This document shows positions 36,676 to 45,627 of a stretch of 64,000 bases of DNA, piece after piece. Every line of letters begins with the position of its first letter. Positions within the stretch are counted from its first letter, which is position 1. The stretch comes from Ignavibacterium sp037440165 (GTDB lineage: Bacteria; Bacteroidota; Ignavibacteria; Ignavibacteriales; Ignavibacteriaceae): positions 42,820 to 106,819 of the forward strand of contig NZ_JBBIUQ010000008.1 in NCBI RefSeq assembly GCF_037440165.1. The letters run 5' to 3'. Under the pieces are notes generated by a model, which saw nothing but the letters and a program-made list of their open reading frames with translations, had not been told where the DNA came from and searched no databases. A program made the translations under genes and the position numbers.

Positions 36676-37107
36676 CTAAATGCGGAAATTCGAATTGAGG
36701 ATATAAATATCAGTTTCTTCGGCAAATGGAGGTGAATTATTTCTGTTAAGCGATTCAGTTAAGTTAAAGTCATAACTGTTTGATAAAATTAAAACAGGAT
36801 GATTCAGAATTTCTGAAAGAAGAATTGACTTTGTTTCAAATATGTTAGATAGATAATCATCCTGAATTTTATTCACATAATATTTATCAGAGCAGCAGTC
36901 TGAATCTGCGTTTAATACTTTTTCGCCTTGAAAATTCTGATAATCTTCGCAGCAGATTGAATTGATGTTATCGTTTTCAAACTTACAAACATTACAAGAA
37001 GCAACAGATACTTGCTTCATCATATCACAATAATGCAAAGTTATTGGTACACCAATTATTGAAATAATAAAAGCCGTTAAAAGAATATATATAAGATTTT
37101 TTTTCAT
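36676..37107 (-). CDS. HYC_CC_PP family protein
   Basis: The 143-residue exported protein has one N-terminal hydrophobic segment (LIYILLTAFIISIIGVPITL) directly followed by HYC. It then has two or three Cys clusters (SCNVCKF, ICCED, DCCSDKYY) and a C-terminal SPPFAEE. This is the layout that gives the HYC_CC_PP family of Bacteroidota its name; these proteins are usually found next to copper TonB receptors, but their function is not known. Metal handling is likely. It lies upstream of cusC and downstream of the YHS-type gene. Confidence 0.75.
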   Translation of the reverse strand: MKKNLIYILLTAFIISIIGVPITLHYCDMMKQVSVASCNVCKFENDNINSICCEDYQNFQGEKVLNADSDCCSDKYYVNKIQDDYLSNIFETKSILLSEILNHPVLILSNSYDFNLTESLNRNNSPPFAEETDIYILNSNFRI

Positions 37108-37242
37108 TGTTTGCTCTTAAGTGTAACTCATTGTATAAGTTTCTTTACATAACAAAAAATATTTTCTGAATTGATACAATACTCAATAATTAAATTCACT
37201 CCGGGTTATAAATTAACCCAGAGTGAAAGTTAAATGAAGACT

Positions 37243-37587
37243 TTATTTCCTTCCGATAAACTTTGACCCGTCTTCGCTCAAATTCTTTGCATACTTTTCC
37301 GGATTCTTGGCAAATTTAGTATCACAACCCGGACAGCAGAATCCATACACTTTTCCGTTGTATTCAACTGTTGGAGTTCCTTCCTCAACAGGATTTCCTT
37401 TTACAGGGCATACTTTGTTCCAGGGCTCTTTTGCTGCAGATTCTTTACTGTCATCAACTTTCTGAACCTTATTCATTTCCATTTTATGGTGAGTGTCTTC
37501 ACTCTTCTTTTCAGTATTGTCCTGTGCAAAAGCCATTAAACTTGCACTTATTAAAAACGCGAGAACGAGCACAAATTGTTTTAACAT
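37243..37587 (-). CDS. Periplasmic YHS/TRASH-like metal-binding protein
   Basis: The 114-residue protein has a signal peptide (MLKQFVLVLAFLISASLMAF) and a YHS-like domain in its second half: NKVCPVKGNPVEEG, then VEYNGKVYGFCCPGCDTKF. The CPV...FCCPGC cysteines fit copper or heavy-metal binding, as in YHS domains fused to copper ATPases. Its signal peptide and ribosome-binding region resemble those of the gene at 29761. It lies between the TonB receptor and the HYC_CC_PP gene. Confidence 0.8.
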   Translation of the reverse strand: MLKQFVLVLAFLISASLMAFAQDNTEKKSEDTHHKMEMNKVQKVDDSKESAAKEPWNKVCPVKGNPVEEGTPTVEYNGKVYGFCCPGCDTKFAKNPEKYAKNLSEDGSKFIGRK

Positions 37588-37622
37588 TTTTTTACTCCTT
37601 TTTTTGTTATTCCATTTTGTAA

Positions 37623-37680
37623 GGGAAGGGCTTGCCCTTCCCTCACTTAATTAAAAAATCGGACAAGGCAAGCCTTGTCC
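37623..37680. repeat. Paired intergenic hairpins
   Basis: Two perfect 9-bp hairpins with 2-base loops stand side by side: GGGAAGGGC-TT-GCCCTTCCC (37623-37642) and GGACAAGGC-AA-GCCTTGTCC (37661-37680). They lie between the YHS gene and the TonB receptor. Both halves have the same layout but different bases. Confidence 0.8.
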
Positions 37681-37692
37681 CTACACTAATGA

Positions 37693-39909
37693 TTATAAAA
37701 CACTTAATCTTAAACCAATGTAAATTTTTGTTCCATCTATCGGACCCCAAATCATTGAGGCATCAAAATAGTCACCGAAAGGATCATTAGCCGCAATGAT
37801 TGGATTATCCTGTTTATAATTAGTAAGATTTTCTGCACCAAGATAGACATCAACAAAACCAATCTTTTTTGTTATCTGAGCGTTGATATTCAGAAATGCA
37901 GGAAAACTTTCCGCTCTCTGATATTCAACAGGATTTTGCTTTGTCGAAGGAATTCTTCCGCCTCCGTTCAGCAGAAAAGATGAATCAAATAACCAACTGC
38001 TGTCATTCGTTGCATAAGATATCGTTACCAATGCTTTATACTTACTTGAAAGAGGTTTAATCAGAAGCTTATCGCCGTAATTTGATTTTACATCTGTATA
38101 TCTGAATGCAGCTGTTACATCCAACCTATCTATTGGCTGATATGCAAACTCGACCTGATAATTATTTGAAAAAGATTTTCCGTTAAGATTATAGAATCTT
38201 ACTTCTCTAACATCAGAATCAATATCAACAACTGTCTGTTTAAGGAAATCTGTTCTGTAGTATTCAGCTGTTATTCTTAATTCGCGATCGTTTATTGAAA
38301 AATATCTTGTAAGATTTAATCCATAATTGCATGCTTCTTCATAAGTAGGATTATCAATTATCACAAAGTGTCGGGAGCTTGCAAGATAGTTCAGGTTTTC
38401 AGAGAACAAATTTACTGATCGATAACCTTTGCCTGCTGATCCACGAAGAATAGTGTTTTCATCAAAATTGTACTTAACATGTAATCTTGGCGTAAAGAAT
38501 GTTCCATACAAATTATGAAAATCAAATCTTACTCCGGGAACAATAGTTAAAAGATTATCCGGTGAAAAAGTGTACTCCGCAAATACTCCAGGTCTTGATT
38601 CATTTCTACCAAAATTATAACCCTGAAAAGATTCATCATATTTATCATAAACAAAACTTCCGCCAAGAGTTATTGCGTGGATATCATCGTCGGTTCTTGT
38701 CTGGAACAGCAGATTTGTATAAAATGTTTTTTGATCGCCGTAGTAGCTCCTCAATCCTAAAATAGAATTCTGTTTATGCCACTGTGCATTTAGGATCAAT
38801 CCGATACTCGTATATGCAGCATCATCAAACACGTAACCGTTTTTTGCAAACACCTCAAATCTTTTGGTATCTACATTTATTTCGTATGGATGATCGAGAT
38901 GTATGCCTGTATTTGAATGCGATTCTGTTGTTTGACCACCACGTCTTTCTTCATTCATTACCTGCACGCCGAACTGAGATTCGAACCCTGTGTAAGACTG
39001 ATACTTCCATCTGTTAACTAGATTGAACTGCTTTACATTTGGCTGATCTCTGAATGAATCGTGATTTTCATCCATTGCTTTCTGATTAAAGTCTGCGTGT
39101 GCAAGAATCATTGTGCTGAGATTATCATTCAAATGCGTTGCAGCATTAGCATTGATATCTGTTTTGAAGTGAGAGCTTTGAAAAACATTAAAGTAATATC
39201 TTTCAAGATCATCTGGTTTCTTATACTCGATATTAATCTGACCAGTAACAGACTCATATCCGTTAACTACAGATGCAGCGCCTTTTGAAACACTTATTGA
39301 AGTCATCCAAGGACCGGGGACATAACCAAGCCCGAAAGTGCTTGCCAATCCTTTAAGAGTTGGAATGTTCTCATAAAGAATCTGAGTATATAAACCTGAT
39401 AGACCTAAAAGCTGTATCTGTTTTGCACCTGTAACAGCATCCTGAAACTGCACATCAACGGAAGCATTTGTTGTAAAGCTTTCTGAAAGATTACAGCAAG
39501 CTGCTTTCAGTAATTCTTTTGAAGTTATCACTTCAGTCTGCTTTGCATCAAGATCATCAATGTATTTTGAAAGCGGGGTTCCGGTTACAACAACTTCCTG
39601 AAGTTCACGATTAACTGTTAGCACAATTTCAATAGTATCAAGCTCTGCAGGAATTTCCATTTTCACAGGCTGATATCCGATATAACTTACCACAAGAATA
39701 GGTGGATTTGAGTCAACTTTTCTGAGATCGAAGAATCCTTTATCGTCAGTAGTTGTGCCAACCTGCGTTCCCTGCCAGAAGACATTCGTTCCGAGCAAAG
39801 GAACTTTTTCTCCTTTATCATCTATTTCATATACATTTCCCTTTAAGCTTTGGGCTAATGAAGAAGCACTAATTGTTATAGCCAAAAGAGAATAAATTAT
39901 TAATTTCAT
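37693..39909 (-). CDS. TonB-dependent receptor of the copper-associated type
   Basis: A 738-residue outer-membrane active transporter. Signal peptide (to about residue 20), a carboxypeptidase-regulatory-like domain (GTTTDDKGFFDLRKV), the TonB-box region, then a plug with a Cys-Cys pair (C138-C139 in KAACCNLSESFTTN) and TGAKQIQLLGLSGLYTQILY, followed by the beta-barrel ending in an aromatic/leucine-rich strand (KIYIGLRLSVL). The CC plug pattern is typical of receptors next to HYC_CC_PP and Cus genes. The ligand is probably a copper complex, but that is not proven. Confidence 0.85.
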   Translation of the reverse strand: MKLIIYSLLAITISASSLAQSLKGNVYEIDDKGEKVPLLGTNVFWQGTQVGTTTDDKGFFDLRKVDSNPPILVVSYIGYQPVKMEIPAELDTIEIVLTVNRELQEVVVTGTPLSKYIDDLDAKQTEVITSKELLKAACCNLSESFTTNASVDVQFQDAVTGAKQIQLLGLSGLYTQILYENIPTLKGLASTFGLGYVPGPWMTSISVSKGAASVVNGYESVTGQINIEYKKPDDLERYYFNVFQSSHFKTDINANAATHLNDNLSTMILAHADFNQKAMDENHDSFRDQPNVKQFNLVNRWKYQSYTGFESQFGVQVMNEERRGGQTTESHSNTGIHLDHPYEINVDTKRFEVFAKNGYVFDDAAYTSIGLILNAQWHKQNSILGLRSYYGDQKTFYTNLLFQTRTDDDIHAITLGGSFVYDKYDESFQGYNFGRNESRPGVFAEYTFSPDNLLTIVPGVRFDFHNLYGTFFTPRLHVKYNFDENTILRGSAGKGYRSVNLFSENLNYLASSRHFVIIDNPTYEEACNYGLNLTRYFSINDRELRITAEYYRTDFLKQTVVDIDSDVREVRFYNLNGKSFSNNYQVEFAYQPIDRLDVTAAFRYTDVKSNYGDKLLIKPLSSKYKALVTISYATNDSSWLFDSSFLLNGGGRIPSTKQNPVEYQRAESFPAFLNINAQITKKIGFVDVYLGAENLTNYKQDNPIIAANDPFGDYFDASMIWGPIDGTKIYIGLRLSVL

Positions 39910-39952
39910 TCGTACACCTGTACTTAAATTCTGTAAAATCTGTATTCATTGC

Positions 39953-40062
39953 AGTTGACTTTAGTCAACTGTTAAGGATTTTTATTAAATGGTTTTAACC
40001 ACATACTATAGTGAGGCTAAAGCCTTACCTGTTTATTTGTTTTTATCCAAGACTTAAAAGTC
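39953..40062. repeat. Cluster of three small intergenic palindromes
   Basis: AGTTGAC-TTTA-GTCAACT (39953-39970), AGGCT-AA-AGCCT (40014-40025) and GACTT-AA-AAGTC (40051-40062) lie in the 195-base gap between the TonB receptor and the second HYC_CC_PP gene. They recall the short 'XXX-TTTA-XXX' repeats seen in other genomes. Confidence 0.65.
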
Positions 40063-40104
40063 GTGGCAATACATAATTTAATTGAATAAACAAGTTTGCT
40101 TAGA

Positions 40105-40605
40105 TCAACAGATTGGTGTATCTATCTTTAGTTGATGAATTGTTTGGAGTAATTCTCTGCCGAACTTTGGAGGCGGCAGATCATTTAAAGTTGAGTTTGT
40201 AAATGATGAGAATTGATTTTCTGTTTCTTTAGTATCTATGGAACTAATAACAGAAATTTCTAATGACTTAAATTTTTTATCTACAGGTGGATAAATGCTA
40301 TCATCGATTTTATTATTTTCTACAATTGATATACAGCATTCAGTCTTCTCTGTTGAATAACTAACTGGATAGTTATCTTTAGAGTTTTCACTTTCGCAGC
40401 AAGTGTATTCTACAACTTCCTCCATCTTGCAGCAGTCATCAGTTTCAGTTACATCGGCATGATTCTTTTCGCATTGCGGAATCTCTAGCAGAGATACTCC
40501 AGCAAAGTTATGCGATAAGCAAATATGCTTGTAAACCTGCAAACCAGTTGTTGAGACAAGCAGCACGATAATTAGCGATAATATTTCTATTCTTTTCTTC
40601 ATCAT
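40105..40605 (-). CDS. Second HYC_CC_PP-like protein (divergent)
   Basis: The 166-residue protein has an N-terminal membrane/signal segment (LSLIIVLLVSTTGLQVYKH). KHIC stands where the family has HYC, followed by Cys pairs DCCKME, YTCCES and ECCIS and a C-terminal DLPPPKFGRELLQTIHQLK. It is a distant paralogue of the protein at 36676, and the two bracket the TonB receptor and YHS genes. Exported and probably copper-binding; the function is unknown. Confidence 0.65.
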   Translation of the reverse strand: MMKKRIEILSLIIVLLVSTTGLQVYKHICLSHNFAGVSLLEIPQCEKNHADVTETDDCCKMEEVVEYTCCESENSKDNYPVSYSTEKTECCISIVENNKIDDSIYPPVDKKFKSLEISVISSIDTKETENQFSSFTNSTLNDLPPPKFGRELLQTIHQLKIDTPIC

Positions 40606-40781
40606 TGCACTGTAAACATAAGATAATTATTAACAGGACGCAATAGAAATTTGTAAAGATGTCTTATAAAATTTTTAGAAAATTGTTTAAATAATTAAAG
40701 ACTCAGTTTGCTTTTTGGAATAGAAGATATTCAAGAAAGTGTAACATTTGTATTTAAGCTTTTCACTGATCTCGTTGTAAA

Positions 40782-40811
40782 ATAAAAAAAAGAGGTGCAT
40801 TTCTGCACCTC
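40782..40811 (-). terminator. Rho-independent terminator of the nrf/HAO transcript
   Basis: On the minus strand GAGGTGCA (40811-40804), loop GAAA and TGCACCTC (40799-40792) are followed by a run of eight T. It lies 21 bases beyond the HAO-like gene. Confidence 0.95.
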
Positions 40812-40831
40812 ATTAAATTAACTTAAAAATG

Positions 40832-42067
40832 CTACCCTTTCTTATTCAATCTCATCTGATGAGCAAGTTCTTTAATCTCGCCTAAACTTCTTTGCATTTC
40901 ACTCCAGCCATACCATAATGCATAATCCGGATTAGCATGGAATGTTCCCTGAAAAGTTCTCATTCTGTGTTCTAAAAACATTACAAAAAGTTTTTGCTCA
41001 ATTGCAGTTGGTGCATCGTGAAAAGTTAGCAGCATCGGAAAAGCATAAGGGTAATTTGCTGGCTTCGGTATCACCTGATCTTTATAAAGTCCTGCAACAA
41101 TTCTAATTGCCTCAGCCATTAAATGATCTGCCTCGCGAATCATTCTATCACCTTTTTCCAATTCAGCTTTAGCAAATTTTTCAGAATGACAATTGCCACA
41201 AGTCTTAATCATTTTGTTTCTTTCCTTATCAAATGATTCCTGATCAAGTCTCGCAACATCAGCTGCTTTAACTACATCCAACAGAGCAGTTGGTTTACCA
41301 TCAGGATCAAGAACACCAAGTGCCTGAAGAATTGTTATTTGATCATTCTTCCATTGTTCATCCTCAGGTAATGGAAGTTTAACTGCTAAAAATCCCCAGG
41401 CAGTTCTTACTTCATGATTGCCTTCTTGCATATGACAAGTTTGGCAAGTTGGTGCAGAAGTGCCTTCGGGCAAAGTACCGTTTTGTTTAAGCAAATAACG
41501 CACTCCGTGTTTAGATGCAGAATACATTTCCCATTGTGGGTGATCAAAACCCATATGGCATGTTTGGCAAGCTTGCGGCTGCTGTGCTTCCTTTTTTGAA
41601 AAAGTATGTCTGGTATGGCATGCATCGCAGCTTGCAACACCATGCTGCTGACCTTGCAACTTAAGTTTCTTTATATCATCATCGGATTTAATACCGATCT
41701 TATGACAACTTCCGCAGCCTTTCATTCCCTCAGTTAAATATACTGGTTGAGCATGAATAGTAGGCATTGCATTCATAGATGCCCAGGCTAGTGCATGCTT
41801 GCCTTTACTGAATTGAGTAACCTGAGTTTCGTGGCAAGCAGCACAAATTTGCGGTGTGGGCAATGAAACTTTGTCCACATTTGCTGCACTGTTGTGCTCA
41901 CTGCCATGGCAGGTTTCGCAGCCAACATCGTTTTGAGAATGCTTACTTATTTGCCAGTCACTTACAATATTTGGTGTAATGCTTTTATGGCAATTGACGC
42001 AATTAGCTGCATTTGCTACAAAGCTCTGTGAAATAAATATCGCTAAGACAGAAATTAATTTTTTCAT
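40832..42067 (-). CDS. Octaheme cytochrome c, hydroxylamine oxidoreductase-like
   Basis: The 411-residue exported protein has eight CxxCH motifs in order: CVNCH, CETCH, CAACH, CGSCH, CDACH, CQTCH, CQTCH, CGNCH. That number and the C-terminal helical region (DHLMAEAIRIVAGLY, EHRMRTFQGTFHANPDY) match the HAO family, including the reductive epsilon-type Hao of Campylobacter relatives, which may reduce nitrite or hydroxylamine. WYGWSEMQ near the C-terminus contains a Tyr that should be compared with the heme-crosslinking Tyr of Nitrosomonas HAO. Following NrfA/NrfH and a barrel, it may oxidise or reduce hydroxylamine released in ammonification; direction cannot be fixed from sequence. Confidence 0.85.
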   Translation of the reverse strand: MKKLISVLAIFISQSFVANAANCVNCHKSITPNIVSDWQISKHSQNDVGCETCHGSEHNSAANVDKVSLPTPQICAACHETQVTQFSKGKHALAWASMNAMPTIHAQPVYLTEGMKGCGSCHKIGIKSDDDIKKLKLQGQQHGVASCDACHTRHTFSKKEAQQPQACQTCHMGFDHPQWEMYSASKHGVRYLLKQNGTLPEGTSAPTCQTCHMQEGNHEVRTAWGFLAVKLPLPEDEQWKNDQITILQALGVLDPDGKPTALLDVVKAADVARLDQESFDKERNKMIKTCGNCHSEKFAKAELEKGDRMIREADHLMAEAIRIVAGLYKDQVIPKPANYPYAFPMLLTFHDAPTAIEQKLFVMFLEHRMRTFQGTFHANPDYALWYGWSEMQRSLGEIKELAHQMRLNKKG

Positions 42068-42099
42068 AAATACCCCTGAGTAATGAATAAATAAATTAT

Positions 42100-43377
42100 T
42101 TAGAGATTCGCTGTAATCATCAAATAAGTCCAGAACGCCATATCTTCTTTGGGATCGTAAGTTGATTTAAATATTTCTCCCGGAAAGAAAAGACTTCCGC
42201 CCCAGGTAATATTTGTGTTTTCTGTAAATGCGTACTTAACAGTAAGATCAAGTTCCTGCCCAAAAATATTTTCATCACTGCCAGATGGATTTTCCGGTGT
42301 TATGATATTTACAGATTGATTAGACATAAATAAATGAAACGCTGCATCAAAGCTTAACGGAAGATCTTTTGGAGCAATGTTTACATTTGCATAAATATCA
42401 TTCAAGCCAAGAGTAAAAGTATGATTAGGAATATTAATGAAGTAATCCATATATCCATAGAATTTATGGTTTGTTCCGAAATTGGATTGAAAAGTATTGT
42501 AATCATTCGTGGTTGATTCCGGATCAGTACCTGAAAGCATATCTCCGCCTAATCCGAATTTTGTTATTCCTGTTTTATAAAACATTTGCAGTGATAATAA
42601 GTATGCGCTAATATCATTGCCTGTAATGGAACCAAATTGATATGCACCTTCGAAGATGGTTGATATGTCACCGTAATTGCCCCAGTAAGATCCGCCGGCT
42701 GTAAATAGTTCTAATCTGTTTGTATCAGGTACAACGTCTTCCCTGTCAATCTCAAAATACCCGAACAAATCAAATTTGCTTTCTTTGCTTAGTTCTGTCT
42801 TCTTCCAGAATCCATACAAACTGGATGATGGTGTTGCAGTTCCAGGCATATTTGAAAAAGATGCATAGGCATTTGCAGCATAATTATTTGATTCATCCAG
42901 TGTTAATGCAAAAAGATCAAGATTCCAGCAGCCGGGATTAATTGTAAACCTCGCGCCGTCAAAGGATCTGCCCACGTAATGCCAGCCCACTGCACCAATA
43001 AATCTTTCGGTACCGTATGCAACTTCAAATCTTCCGGCCTGAACATTAACTGGTAAACCGAAAGGCTTCATAAGTTTTACATATCCCTGATGAAGGTCTA
43101 TATTATCAATTGCAGCTAATGTATTAGGTTCTTCTCCAAAAACTCTTGAGTCCTGAAACTGAACAAACAATTGTACCTTTTCATCAAAAGTTTTTTCGAC
43201 TCCAAGTCTGGTTCTGATACTTGCAAAAGTTAAAGGATGAGTGCTGTTGGAAAAATCTCTTCCATCAACTTCGGATCTTAATTGAATCTGGCCGTTAAGT
43301 TTCCAGCCGTTTAGTTCTTGTGCAAAGCTGTTGGTGAAAAATATGATAAACACAATCAGTACGAATATTTTTTTCAT
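42100..43377 (-). CDS. Outer-membrane beta-barrel, alginate-export/porin-like
   Basis: The 425-residue protein has a signal peptide (MKKIFVLIVFIIFFTNSFAQ) and an amphipathic beta pattern from LNGWKLNGQIQLRSEVDGRD on, with QDSRVFGEEPNT, KPFGLPVNVQAGRFEVAYGT and a C-terminal strand ending in aromatic residues (FWTYLMITANL). It resembles alginate-export-type barrels, which often sit beside nrf and nir genes. It lies between nrfA and the HAO-like gene and may form the pore for nitrite or ammonium/hydroxylamine (inference). Confidence 0.75.
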   Translation of the reverse strand: MKKIFVLIVFIIFFTNSFAQELNGWKLNGQIQLRSEVDGRDFSNSTHPLTFASIRTRLGVEKTFDEKVQLFVQFQDSRVFGEEPNTLAAIDNIDLHQGYVKLMKPFGLPVNVQAGRFEVAYGTERFIGAVGWHYVGRSFDGARFTINPGCWNLDLFALTLDESNNYAANAYASFSNMPGTATPSSSLYGFWKKTELSKESKFDLFGYFEIDREDVVPDTNRLELFTAGGSYWGNYGDISTIFEGAYQFGSITGNDISAYLLSLQMFYKTGITKFGLGGDMLSGTDPESTTNDYNTFQSNFGTNHKFYGYMDYFINIPNHTFTLGLNDIYANVNIAPKDLPLSFDAAFHLFMSNQSVNIITPENPSGSDENIFGQELDLTVKYAFTENTNITWGGSLFFPGEIFKSTYDPKEDMAFWTYLMITANL

Positions 43378-43417
43378 AAAGAATTTCCTTTTATTGTTGA
43401 TATTATTTTAACTAAAG

Positions 43418-43462
43418 CTTAGTGCCTTAGTGGCAAATACCTCTCGCCACCAAGACACTAAG
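43418..43462. repeat. Intergenic inverted repeat, 'CTTAGTG' family
   Basis: CTTAGTGCCTTAGTGGC (43418-43434) and GCCACCAAGACACTAAG (43446-43462) form a 17-bp stem with two mismatches and an 11-base loop. Further copies of ACACTAAG follow directly. It lies between nrfA and the barrel gene. Confidence 0.8.
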
Positions 43463-43481
43463 ACACTAAGACAAAGTGCGT

Positions 43482-44984
43482 TTATTCTTTCAATTTATAT
43501 TCAAATAAAAACCCCTGACGTTTTTTGGCTTCTTCATCCCATTGCTTAACTGTAGTATTTAAAAATTCTTTCTTAGCTTCTTTTAATTTCGGCATATCAA
43601 GTCCAATAAACTTCTGAGCTTTTTCTTTGGTAGAAATGTCAGGAAGTTCAACAGGATATTTCCAGCCTTGTTTTACAAAAAGAATTGCCAGTTGTCGTCT
43701 TGCTTCTTCACCTTTTTGGATTGCGGTTCCCAGCACACGAAGTGCTTCGACTGGTGCGTGAAATCCATAACCATTTGCAGCAGCAACCCAGTCCCATCTC
43801 CACTGAGCATGACGAATAAGTTTTAATATCGGTTTCATTTGTTCTTCTGTGGCACCGTTATCCCACGCAACTTTTGCTTCGATATGTGCGGCTGCAATTG
43901 TTTTTTCGGCAACTCTTTTTAATTCTTCAATTCTATCTTGTCTGTCATAAACATCCTGCACAAGTCTTGGTGTTTCTTCACGATGACAAACCTGACAGGT
44001 GTTAGCTACATTGTTCAAAGGTGATTGTATATGATGATCAGTGAACTTTACTCCACCTTCACTCTTGTATGGCATATGACAATCAGAGCAGGAAACTCCA
44101 CGAATAGCATGAATTCCTGTTTTGAATAATTCATAATCAGGATGCTGAGCTTTTAACATAGGAGCTTTTGAAAGAGCATGAGTCCAGTCTGAAAATTCAA
44201 TTGCATCAAAATAAGCTTCCATTGAATCAGCACTGAAGCCTTTATCCCAAGGGAATGTTAAATATTTTTCTTCTTTACCTTTGAAGTAATATTCAACGTG
44301 GCATTGTGCACAAACAAGCGAGCGCATTTCCTGTCTGGAAAATTCACTCATATCTTTTCCCTGTCTTTGAAACGCTTCGATAAGGGCAGGACGAGTAATT
44401 CTTAAGTTCATTGTTTTCGGATCGTGGCAATCTTGGCAACCAATTGGGTTAACGTGTTCAGCACCCAAATCTTTCCATTTAGCTTTGTAATAATTTTCAA
44501 CACCCATTTTATCCATCATTCTTGGAACATCTGTACTTTTACAGGTATAGCAAGTTGCTGGTTGAGGAGACCATTGATTATCTCCTGTTCTTAATGAATT
44601 TCTTAGGCTTTCAATAGCCCAAGCATGTCCTCTTCCCTGATAATAATCTCTTGAGAAAGCAAAACCAGCCCAAAGCACTACTAACTCCGGATATTTTTCA
44701 AGATAATCAATCATCTTTGAGCCGCCATGTTTGCTAGCAAAATCCATATTCAAAGTTTTGAGGTATGATTCATATTCACGCGGGAAGTTTTCCCCCCACA
44801 CTTCATTACGAGGTTCCCAATCTGCAATTGGTTTAAGCATTTGAAGTGTGTAAATAGATTCACTTCTTCTTTCAATGACAGATGATGCAAGTAAACCAAG
44901 GAGAAAAACAACAACAGCTGTTCCAATAAATAATAGCCAGCCGAGCCATGGCTTGTCTTTAATTATTTCGCTAATAGGTTTCAT
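43482..44984 (-). CDS. nrfA: Ammonia-forming cytochrome c nitrite reductase NrfA
   Basis: NrfA reduces nitrite to ammonium with six electrons. The 500-residue pentaheme protein has CYTCK (residues 145-149), the Lys-ligated catalytic heme of the family, plus CQDCH, CAQCH, CSDCH and CQVCH. The active-site Tyr is in CAQCHVEYYFKG and the His in FTDHHIQSP. The N-terminus holds a single membrane helix (LGWLLFIGTAVVVFLLGLLA) that may remain as an anchor or be a signal peptide. It follows nrfH by 20 bases; the two make a menaquinol-nitrite reductase. Confidence 0.97.
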   Translation of the reverse strand: MKPISEIIKDKPWLGWLLFIGTAVVVFLLGLLASSVIERRSESIYTLQMLKPIADWEPRNEVWGENFPREYESYLKTLNMDFASKHGGSKMIDYLEKYPELVVLWAGFAFSRDYYQGRGHAWAIESLRNSLRTGDNQWSPQPATCYTCKSTDVPRMMDKMGVENYYKAKWKDLGAEHVNPIGCQDCHDPKTMNLRITRPALIEAFQRQGKDMSEFSRQEMRSLVCAQCHVEYYFKGKEEKYLTFPWDKGFSADSMEAYFDAIEFSDWTHALSKAPMLKAQHPDYELFKTGIHAIRGVSCSDCHMPYKSEGGVKFTDHHIQSPLNNVANTCQVCHREETPRLVQDVYDRQDRIEELKRVAEKTIAAAHIEAKVAWDNGATEEQMKPILKLIRHAQWRWDWVAAANGYGFHAPVEALRVLGTAIQKGEEARRQLAILFVKQGWKYPVELPDISTKEKAQKFIGLDMPKLKEAKKEFLNTTVKQWDEEAKKRQGFLFEYKLKE

Positions 44985-45004
44985 AGATTAACTCCTTAAA
45001 TTTT

Positions 45005-45604
45005 TTAATTTGTTTTTTTTAATCCTATGGATTCTTCAATCCAAGATGGAATGGGAGAACTCAGTTGCGGAACACGGGCATAAGGTGCTGAGGTTAAACT
45101 ATTAACACTGCCATGAGGTGTTTCTCTGTGGCAATCCCAGCAATACCCATCTCCTTCGCCCTGAATACTTTGTCCGGAAATTGCTCTCAATGAAATCGGA
45201 TGAATTACATTCTGATGACAGCGGATACAATTCTGCTGCACAGCATCTTTGCCTGCCTGCTTAATTCTGATTACCTGAGGTTCCAACCTAAAAGTAAAAA
45301 CATATGAATGCCGCATTCCGTCTGAAGCTTTGAACAGATAAGTATTGATGATATTATCATGAGGAATGTGACAATCATTACAAGTTGCAACTTTTCCGTG
45401 ACTTCCGCGCTCCCAAGTTGCATAATAAGGCGCCATTACATGACAATTGACGCACGAGGCAGGGTCATTGGAAAGGTAGGATGTTGCACGGGCAAGATGA
45501 AGTGTTAACAGAAATAATCCAACACCGATTCCAACAAGCACAATTACCATAAATCTCCATTGCGGAGGAGGAATAAATGCTTTCAGTGTTTTTATCAGTT
45601 TCAT
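45005..45604 (-). CDS. nrfH: Tetraheme cytochrome c NrfH
   Basis: NrfH is the membrane-anchored quinol dehydrogenase that feeds NrfA. The 199 residues have one N-terminal membrane helix (FMVIVLVGIGVGLFLLTLHL) followed by four heme motifs: CVNCH, CNDCH, CIRCH, CWDCH. This is the NapC/NirT family arrangement. It lies just upstream of nrfA, the order known from Wolinella and Bacteroidota. Confidence 0.97.
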   Translation of the reverse strand: MKLIKTLKAFIPPPQWRFMVIVLVGIGVGLFLLTLHLARATSYLSNDPASCVNCHVMAPYYATWERGSHGKVATCNDCHIPHDNIINTYLFKASDGMRHSYVFTFRLEPQVIRIKQAGKDAVQQNCIRCHQNVIHPISLRAISGQSIQGEGDGYCWDCHRETPHGSVNSLTSAPYARVPQLSSPIPSWIEESIGLKKTN

Positions 45605-45627
45605 AGATTCCTTCTGAATAATTTAAT

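Noticed and set aside
37623..37680. The twin hairpins as transcription terminators
   Set aside because: No T-run follows either hairpin on either strand.
30254..43462. CRISPR array
   Set aside because: The repeats are inverted, singly placed and of different sequence; no regular direct repeat-spacer pattern and no cas genes.
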